From Paraspadella gotoi (taxonomy: Eukaryota > Chaetognatha), in assembly GCA_051294375.1 (NCBI GenBank), contig CM119268.1, positions 6,799,731 to 6,863,730 on the forward strand: DNA of 64,000 bases. Reading direction: 5' to 3'. Positions within the stretch are counted from its first letter, which is position 1, and every line of letters starts with the position of its first letter. Position numbers and translations under genes: made by a program. The notes under the pieces were generated by a model that was not told the DNA's origin, did no database searches, and was given only the letters and a program-made list of their open reading frames with translations. Shown here piece by piece: positions 47,201 to 57,007 of this stretch.

Positions 47201-50200
47201 CCGGTTTCTTCCGTCGTCGCCGAGGCCACAACCGTTTCAACCATCGAAATATACACATCACGTTATTGCCCATGTTTCAACATAGGCAATAACATTAACA
47301 TACGTATTAAAGATGTAGAAATCTTAAATCAATTTTAGATATAGAGAATAAAAATGAGAATAAGAATTTGGTCTAGAGGTATTTGTAATATATTTTTTTG
47401 CTCCTTTTTTTCACCGTTAAAATGATTTTAATTTTGTTAACCGCCAAATTTGTTCTTGGGCGCCGAGTCTCTCTCGAAATAACTTTTCATTTTTTTTTAC
47501 GTCTTTTGTTTTATTTTCGTATGATAAGGTTTTGAGTGACTCACCTTCCAAAGCGTCGGGCGCGAGAGTTTTGAGTTTGTTGCCCGACAAATCGATGTAG
47601 TAGACGTCGTTCATTCCGACGAAGGCGCCGCCTTCGATGACGGAGATGGCACAGTGATCCAACTTGAGAAAACTCACGTTTCGAATTCCTGAGCGGAAAG
47701 AGCGGGGTCCATCTTAGTTTATTACGTTCACTCAGCTCTACGATTTGGATCATTACACGACATTACAAATGAATAGATAAAAAATAATCACACTTCTCCC
47801 TTTCAATCACACTTCTCCCTTTTAATCACACTTCTCCTTTCAATCACATTTCTCCCTTTCAATCACACTTCTCCCTTTTAATCACACTTCTCCCTTTCAA
47901 TCACACTTCTCCCTTTTAATCACACTTCTTCCTTTAATCACACTTCTCCCTTTTAATCACACTTCTCCCTTTCAATCACACTTCTCCCTTTCAATCAGAC
48001 TTCTCCTTTCAATCACACTTCTCCCTTTTAATCACACTTCTCTCACACTTCTCCCTTTTAATCACACTTCTCCCTTTTAATCACACTTCTCCCTTTTAAT
48101 CACACTTCTCCCTTTTAATCACACTTCTCCCTTTCAATCACACTTCTCCCTTTCAATCACACTTCTCCCTTTCAATCACACTTCTCCCTTTCAATCACAC
48201 TTCTCCCTTTCAATCACACTTCTCCCTTTCGATCTCACTTCTCTCTTTTAATCATATCTCCTTTTAATCACACTTCTCCCTTTTAATCACACTTCTCCCT
48301 TTTAATCACACTTCTCCTTTTAATCACACTTCTCCCTTTCAATCACACTTCTCCCTTTTAATCACACCTCTCTCACACTTCTCCCTTTTAATCACACTTC
48401 TCCCTTTTAATCACACTTCTCCCTTTTAATCACACTTCTCCCTTTCAATCACACTTCTCCCTTTTAATCACACTTCTTCCTTTTAATCACACTTCTCCCT
48501 TTTCAATTCACACTTCTCCCTTTCAATCAGACTTCTCCCTTTCAATCACACTTCTCCCTTTTAATCACACTTCTCCCACACTTCTCCCTTTTAATCACAC
48601 TTCTCCCTTTTAATCACACTTCTCCCTTTTAATCACACTTCTCCCTTTTAATCACACTTCTCCCTTTTAATCACACTTCTCCTTTTCAATCACACTTCTC
48701 CCTTTCAATCACACTTCTCCCTTTCAATCACACTTCTCCCTTTCAATCACACTTCTCCACTTTCAATCACACTTCTCCCTTTCGATCCACTTCTCTCTTT
48801 TAATCATACTTCTCCCTTTTAATCACACTTCTCCCTTTTAATCACACTTCTCCCTTTTAATCACACTTCTCCCTTTTAATCACACTTCTCCCTTTCAATC
48901 ACACTTCTCCCTTTAATCACACCTCTCTCACACTTCTCCCTTTTAATCACACTTCTCCCTTTTAATCACACTTCTCCCTTTTAATCACACTTCTCCCTTT
49001 CGATCACACTTCTCCCTTTTAATCACACTCTCTCACACTTCTCCCTTTTAATCACACTTCTCCCTTTTAATCACACTTTTCCCTTTCAATCACACTTCTC
49101 CTTTCAATCACACTTCTCCCTTTCAATCACACTTCTCTCCTTTCAATCACACTTCTCCCTTTCAATCACACTTCTCCCTTTCAATCACACTTCTCCCTTT
49201 CAATCACACTTCTCCCTTTCGATCACACTTCTCCCTTTTATATCACACTTCTCCCTTTCAATCACACTTCTCCCTTTCAATCACACTTCTCCTTTTAATC
49301 ACACTTCTCCTTTCAATCACACTTCTCCCTTTCGATCACACTTCTCCCTTTTAATCAACACTTCTCCCTTTTAATCACACCTCTCTCACACTTCTCCCTT
49401 TTAATCACACTTCTCCCTTTTAATCACACTTTTTCCCTTTCAATCACACTTCTCCCTTTCAATCACACTTCTCCCTTTTCAATCACACTTCTCCCTTTCA
49501 ATCACACTTCTCCCTTTCAATCACACTTCTCCCTTTCAATCACACTTCTCCCTTTCGATCACACTTCTCTTTTTTAATCACACTTCTCCTTTCAATCACA
49601 CTTCTCCCTTTCAATCACACTTCTCCCTTTTAATCACACTTCTCCCTTTCAATCACACTTCTCCCTTTCGATCACACTTCTCCCTTTTAATCACACTTCT
49701 CCCTTTTAATCACACTTCTCCCTTTCAATCACACTTTCTCCCTTTCAATCACACTTCTCCCTTTAATCACACTTCTCCCTTTTAATCACACTTCTCCCTT
49801 TTAATCACATTCTCCCTTCATCACACTTCTCCCTTTCAATCACACTTCTCCCTTTTAATCACACTTCTCCCTTTTAATCACACTTCTCCCTTTTAATCAC
49901 ACTTCTCCCTTTCAATCACACTTCTCCCTTTCAATCACCACTTCTCCCTTTCAATCACACTTCTCCCTTTCAATCACACTTCTCCCTTTCGATCTCACTT
50001 CTCTCTTTAATCATACTTCTCCCTTTTAATCACACTTCTCCCTTTTAATCACACTTCTCCCTTTTAATCACACTTCTCCCTTTTAATCACACTTCTCCCT
50101 TTCAATCACACTTCTCCCTTTAATCACACCTCTCTCACACTGTCTCCCTTTTAATCACACTTCTCCCTTTTAATCACACTTCTCCCTTTTAATCACACTT

Positions 50201-53200
50201 TTCCCTTCATCACACTTCTCCCTTTCAATCACACTTCTCCTTTCAATCACACTTCTCCCTTTCAATCACACTTCTCCCTTTCAATCACACTTCTCCCTTT
50301 CAATCACACTTCTCCCTTTCAATCACACTTCTCCCTTTCGATCACACTTCTCCCTTTTAATCACACTTCTCCCTTTCAATCACACTTCTCCCTTTCAATC
50401 ACACTTCTGCCTTTCAATCACACTTCTCCCTTTCGATCACACTTCTCCCTTTTAATCACACTTCTCCCTTTCAATCACACTTCTCCCTTTCAATCACACT
50501 TCTCCCTTTCGATCACACTTCTCCCTTTTAATCACACTTCTCCCTTTTAATCACACTTCTCCCTTTTAATCACACTTCTCCCTTTTAATCACATTTCTCC
50601 CTTTCAATCACACTTCTCCCTTTCAATCACAACTCTCCTTTAATCACATTCTCCTTTCAATCAACTTTCTCCCTTTCAATCACACTTCTCCCTTTCGATC
50701 TCACTTCTCTCTTTTAATCATACTTCTCCCTTTTAATCACACTTCTCCCTTTTAATCACACTTCTCCTTTTAATCACACTTCTCCCTTTTAATCACACTT
50801 CTCCCTTTCAATCACACTTCTCCCTTTTAATCACACCTCTCTCACACTTCTCCCTTTTAATCACACTTCTCCCTTTTAATCACACTTCTCCTTTTAATCA
50901 CACTTCTCCCTTTTAATCACACTTCTCCCTTTTAATCACACTTCTCCCTTTCAATCACACTTCTCCCTTTTAATCACACTTCTTCCTTTTAATCACACTT
51001 CTCCCTTTAATCACACTTCTCCCTTTCAATCACACTTCTCCCTTTCAATTAGACTTCTCCCTTTCAATCACACTTCTCCCTTTTAATCACACTTCTCCCA
51101 CACTTCTCCCTTTTAATCACACTTCTCCCTTTTAATCACACTTCTCCCTTTAATCACACTTCTCCCTTTTAATCACACTTCTCCCTTTCGATCACACTTC
51201 TCCCTTTTAATCACACTTCTCCTTTCAATCACACTTCTCCCTTTCAATCACACTTCTCCCTTTCAATCACACTTCTCCCTTTCAATCACACTTTCTCCCT
51301 TTCGATCACACTTCTCCCTTTTAATCAACACTTCTCCCTTTTAATCACACTTCTCCCTTTTAATCACACTTCTCCCTTTCAATCACACTTCTCCCTTTCA
51401 ATCACACTTCTCCCTTTCGATCACACTTCTCCCTTTAATCACACTTCTCCCTTTTAATCACACTTCTCCCTTTTAATCACACTTCTCCCTTTTAATCACA
51501 CTTCTCCCTTTCAATCACACTTCTCCCTTTCAATCACACTTCTCCCTTTCAATCACACTTCTCCCTTTCAATCACACTTCTCCCTTTTAATCACACTTCT
51601 CCCTTTCAATCACACTTCTCCCTCAATCTCCCCCGTTCCCCTCCCCCCCCAAGCACCCCCCTCTTCACCCCCCCCTCCTCCGCGCACCGGCGAAGGCTCT
51701 GGATCGAACGACGGTGACGTTGGATCCGCTGAGGAGGAGATGGACGACGTTGGAGAGTCCGACGAAGGAGTTGGGGCGAAGCTCGCGGAGATGCATCCCC
51801 TTCATCATGAGATTGGTGACGTTGGTGAGGCCGCGAAAGGCCTCGGGTTCTGCGGGTTGGTGGGTGGGGGGTGTGAGGTGGTAGGAGGTGGCGGGTAAAT
51901 TGGAAAAGGAAGGGGCGAAGAATTTACGTCGGATTGTGAAGTGTAAATTTGATCCGCTATCACTTCGAGGTAAAAAAAAAAATACTCGTGATTTGACTGA
52001 CTCTAAAAATTTATTTTTATTTATTGACAAATGAATGTTTGTTTGTTGTTCTTGATACGTAGTTGATTTGAGTCGATTTCGATGTCTGGTTGACGTTTAA
52101 AGAAATGAACGGATTTTTTTGAAAAGCTGTATCAGAGTATCAGTGTATCACCAATTAACCAACGAACCGCATAATTTCCATAACGAACCTTAATTTAAAA
52201 TTGCTGACTGATCTCAATCTTCTTTTTCCTTAACTTTTTTTAAACTTTTCAAACTTTTTTAAACTTTTTTTAACTCCAAAAACATTTAAGTTTTCCGCCA
52301 ATCATCAATAGATAATACAAAACAAATAAATCCGAACAACTTGAATTTTTTTCTTACAAGAAGAATTTTTATTTTCTCATAAATAACATTTGTCAACTCT
52401 GTGGAAATATTTACATTCATTTACAATACAAAGTGACAATGATCATTAATTGTCATGTGAAATTATTAAAATTTTCTCGGATGTCCATCAACTTTTACAA
52501 CTAAATCGGGGTCAGACTTTGAATGAAACAAAAAACAAGACACGATGGCGTAAATGAAAAAAAAACAAAACAAACGAACAAAGGAACAAAAAGCAAAAAA
52601 CTAAGGAAGAAGAGTAGAGTAGAGACTCGATACGGCGAGATCTTTTTTGAAAAAAAAAATCTAATAGCGAGAGAAAAAGACAAAACAGAAATTTTAAAAT
52701 AAATATCCAGTAAAATGGTAAATTAATAAATAAATAAATAAATAAATAAATAAAAAATAAATTTAAAAAAAAAATAAAAAAAAAAAATTTAAAAAAAAAT
52801 AAATAAAAAAATAAAAAAAATAAATAAAAAAAAAAAAATAAATAAATACTGAATCCATTTAATATATAAAATTAATTGTCATGAATCCGATTACTTTCAA
52901 CGAATTTCGTTCCCGTCGTCGTCATCGTCGTCGTCAAAGTCGTCGTCGTTAATCAAATGCCTCAAATTCCCCGGGAGCAAATGCTCCAGATTCGTTGGCT
53001 GCAGCGGAATTAAATGCTGCTGCGGCGAATGCTCCCCCGCCGCAGGAATCTGCCGAGCGGTGGTCGTCGACTGCGAAACATTATCATTCTCCCACGGCCA
53101 CGCGTTGAGAGGAGACGGCGAAGAATTCTGCGGCATCGGAAAATTCTCCCACATTGGCGTTATCGAATGCTGCCCCGGCGTCGTCTGCTGTAGAAGCGAA

Positions 53201-55607
53201 TGTTCCTGGATCGACGGCCTCTGCCGTATTAAATGCGGCGGCAGGCTAATCATCATTTGCGGCACGGGCGTCGGCTGCTGTGGAAGCGAATGTTCCTGAT
53301 TCGACGACGGCGCATATATCGTATGCTGCACTGACAACGTCGGGATATCTGTCTGTGTCAGCACCAAATGCTTCTTTTGCGTAGTCGGCGGCATCAAATT
53401 TGGTGGCGGGCAAATCATCTTTTGTGGCACTGGCGCCATATGCCGTGGTAGCGAATGTTCCTGATTTGACGGCATCAGTGGTAATGTGTGCGGCGGCATG
53501 TGAAGTATCATCTGCTGCACTGGCGTTGTCCGATTCTGTGTCTGAGACGAAAGCGATTGCTCCTGATTTGGTGACGTCGCGTCGCCCGGCATCTCAATCA
53601 TCATTTGCTGCCCGGGAATCATCTGTACTTGAGGCATTGTCAAATTCTGCGGAAACGTTTGCATCAGCGGCATCGACGGTACATTAAAAATCATTTGCGG
53701 CAACACCAGCGGCTGAATCTCCGGCGGCGGCAGCGAAGACAGTAGCCACTTATTAAACCACTTCTTGTACATTCCCGGAAGCAACGGAACGACTTGGAAG
53801 GAATACTCCCATTGCCTCACTATGTCATTCATCACCGACCACAGCATCATCGTGGGGCCGATAGGCTCCGTCCCGTCCGGCGTCGTCGGCGTCATTAGCA
53901 GCAAATGAATATTGGAGCGTTCCGGAATTAAACTCATCGGCTCAACCGGGAGCACCGCAGTTCCCGATCGCGGGAGCAGGAACGATCTCGCCGGGGAGTT
54001 TCGCACGAACGGAATCAACGGTCGATCGAAATCGAGTTTCACGGTCGTCTTGGGATTATTCGGCGTCGGTTCGAGGAGTCGATGCAAGTTCGTCGGTTCC
54101 GGCTCCGACAAAATCATCTCCGGCGGAAAGATATCCTTCAGGTCGTCCGGAACCGCCAACTTCATCTCCGTCGGCAAGCCTTCCTCCAGCTCGAACGGCG
54201 TCGGCGTCGTCCACGAACTTTCGAAAATATCCGGCTTTTTTCCGGGAACTTGAAAAGTTGGCGAGGTCATGACCCAAGTCTTGGACGGGGTTTGCTTCAC
54301 CGGTTTCGGTTTGGTCGAATGCTCTTCTCTCGTCGTCTCCGGGTATTCGGGCGTGAGAAGCGACGAGACTTTCATAACTTGGAGCTTGGGAAAAATCCTC
54401 CTGTTGGCCTCCCTCTTTCCTCGCTTGACCAGAGGCAGCGGCTCGCACGTTACTTGTCCGTCCTCCCACCTGACCCTCGCCCACACGCCCATCACGGAGT
54501 AGTAGGTCAGCGGCGGGCCTTTCGGGGCGGGGGCCTGGACCAGACTGACCGTACCGTCGGGGCCGATCTCCGCCGCGTAGAGCATCAGCCGATAACCCGA
54601 CGGCGACGGTGGGATGCGAATGGGAACCGGCGCCGTTAAGACGTTGAGACGACGACGACGGCGCCGCCGAAGGTTGGGATGAGAAGGTTCGGGAGCGTGA
54701 TAATCGTAGCCGAATATATTGACGCAAAAATCTTCGTCGTCGCTGGACGAAGAATCTTCTTCTTGATCCTCTTCTATTTCTTCTTCTTCTTCTTCTTTTT
54801 CTTCTTCGTCTTCGTCGTTGGGGCCGGGCCCGATGGCGCCCGGGCGATCGTAGTCGTCTTCTTTGCGGGAGAAATGATTGTCAGCGGCGTCTTCATTGGC
54901 GTCGTCGCCGTTGAAGGCGTGGCCGTCCAAGACGGCGTTGTCGACTGCGGCGGCGTTTTTCTCCACGGCAGCGGCGGCGGCGGCGACGGCGGCGTTGGCG
55001 GATGCGACTACATCACTGAGTCGAGACGCGGAATTCATGAGATCGGCGTGGCTGCGATACAAGGAGTCCATCGAGGCGGTGAGACGTTGCTGTGCGGCAA
55101 CCAACGCGTCGACGTGAGATGTCGACGATGTTGGGGCGGCTGGTGGAATCGGGACCGGTAACGAGGATCCAGCGCTCCTGTGGGAGGTCGGAATTAATGC
55201 GGGAGGCGCGGCTGGAGCTGCTGGAGCTGTTGCTGCGGGTGGAGGAAAAAGAGGTCCGAACGTTTTCGAGCTCCACATTTCGATTTTTTGACTTGAAGAA
55301 TTATATGGGTTGGGAGGGACAGTTTTTGTTGTTTCAGTTTTTGTAATTTCAGTTGTTGTTTTTGTTGATTTCAATTGAGAAGCGATTCAGGAGCGAGGAA
55401 ATAAACTCGATGAAGCGTCGATTAATCTTCGAATTTGATGGGAAAAAAAATGTCATAAAACTTTTGGACAAAAGTGAGTTTTTCGGGTTCGAATCGATCC
55501 GACATTGGAGAATGGAGATCGAGAGAATGAGAGGGTGAGAAGAAGCTAGCGATAAAAGCGGGAGAGAGAGAGGACCTCATTTCTGGCGTCGAAATGAAAC
55601 TGAATGT

Positions 55608-55655
<48 letters not shown>

Positions 55656-56942
55656 CTGGCGTCGAAGCGATCGAGGCATTTCTCGATGAAACAAAGAACT
55701 CATGGGCAAGTTGGTCACGTGATCGATGGCCAATCGAAAAAAAAAAGCGAAGAAGAAAAAGAGAAAAGTTTTTTTGACCCAAATACGAAACTCCGAAAAG
55801 ACAGTACAACAGAGAAAATTTGTCTTGTCGTTTTTGTACAGAAACACTATTTTTCTTTATTTATATTTTATGAAGGCTTTACTATTTAATCTAAATTAGA
55901 AATTAATAATTATATATATATTTCTTTTTTGTTTAATTTTTACTTATCATATCTTATCTAATCTAATATCTCACTAAAGCCACCGGTGTATAATTTTCCC
56001 AAATAAACGTCTTCCTTTCGTTTTAGCTTCATGTTCGACTATCGATCGAAATGACTGTTGTATTGAAGCCCGAACTGTACCGTATCGTATTTGGCACGAA
56101 CCCGTTATCCTCTTCCAGGTTTTTCATTTGTGTCGCCCCCCCCCCTCTGGAGGTGGCGTCGTTCATTCGGAGCTAGGGGGGGGAGGGGAGATTCCCAAAG
56201 ACCCAAAGACCCAGAGCACCATTGGTAAAATACAAATCCGGATGTGGCAAGGAAGAATCAATGACTTCTTTGTTTAACCAAGCCATGGTTCAAATATGTA
56301 ATTTGAATTAATTATTGTGAAAAGAAGCGTTTAATTTATTACGACGATATTGTAAACATCCGGATTACGTATAGCTTAAAAAAAAACCTTTCTGTCGAAA
56401 CTTTTAAAATGGTTTCGACTGAATCGGTCATTTGATGAAGCAAAATTACCATGTATTCGTCCCAAGGTCGATAAATTATCTATCTTTCGTGAAAAGTTCA
56501 AACAATATTTAATTATTTATATCACAATATGAGGATAATTTTGAAACAAAAATATTGAGAGAAAGAAAAGGGATAAACGGAAAGGGATTAAAAAAAAAAA
56601 CAAAGAAAGGAAAAGATGTTCCTAATAAAGGAGAAAGGAGGCAAAATAAAAAGGCAATAAATCATTTTCTATTAAAAACTATGAATTGATAAAAAAACCC
56701 CAAAAAAAGACGGAAACGTAAAGGAGAAAAGAAAGGTTAGAGAAAAAAAAATTCTCCGTCCATCAAATATCGAGGAAATCAAAGAGTTTTTAATTGAAAA
56801 ATTCTCTTAAAATAAATGTATTTTGAAAAATGGAAAAAAAAGTCCATTTGAATTTTTAAATGAATGAAAAACGTGAAAGGAAATAATTAAAGCGTCAAAT
56901 GAAAAATTCAGAAAAGGGGAAAGGACGGAGAGTGTTTGAAAG

Positions 56943-57007
<65 letters not shown>

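Noticed and set aside
46982-47338. 118-codon plus-strand frame with a hydrophobic start
   Set aside because: It looks like a membrane protein at first, but it lies in AT-rich intron DNA, spans the 30-bp palindrome and has no other support.
47785-51627. CRISPR-like array
   Set aside because: The 19-bp units are head-to-tail with no unique spacers, and the setting is a eukaryotic intron.
52728-52848. Poly(A) tail showing the 825-codon ORF is a retrocopy
   Set aside because: The A-run is on the plus strand, but the ORF is on the minus strand, so the tail would have the wrong polarity.
54056-54727. 223-codon frame overlapping the 825-codon ORF in another minus frame, and 185- and 160-codon plus frames
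   Set aside because: Shadows of the long ORF, which is GC-rich and biased.
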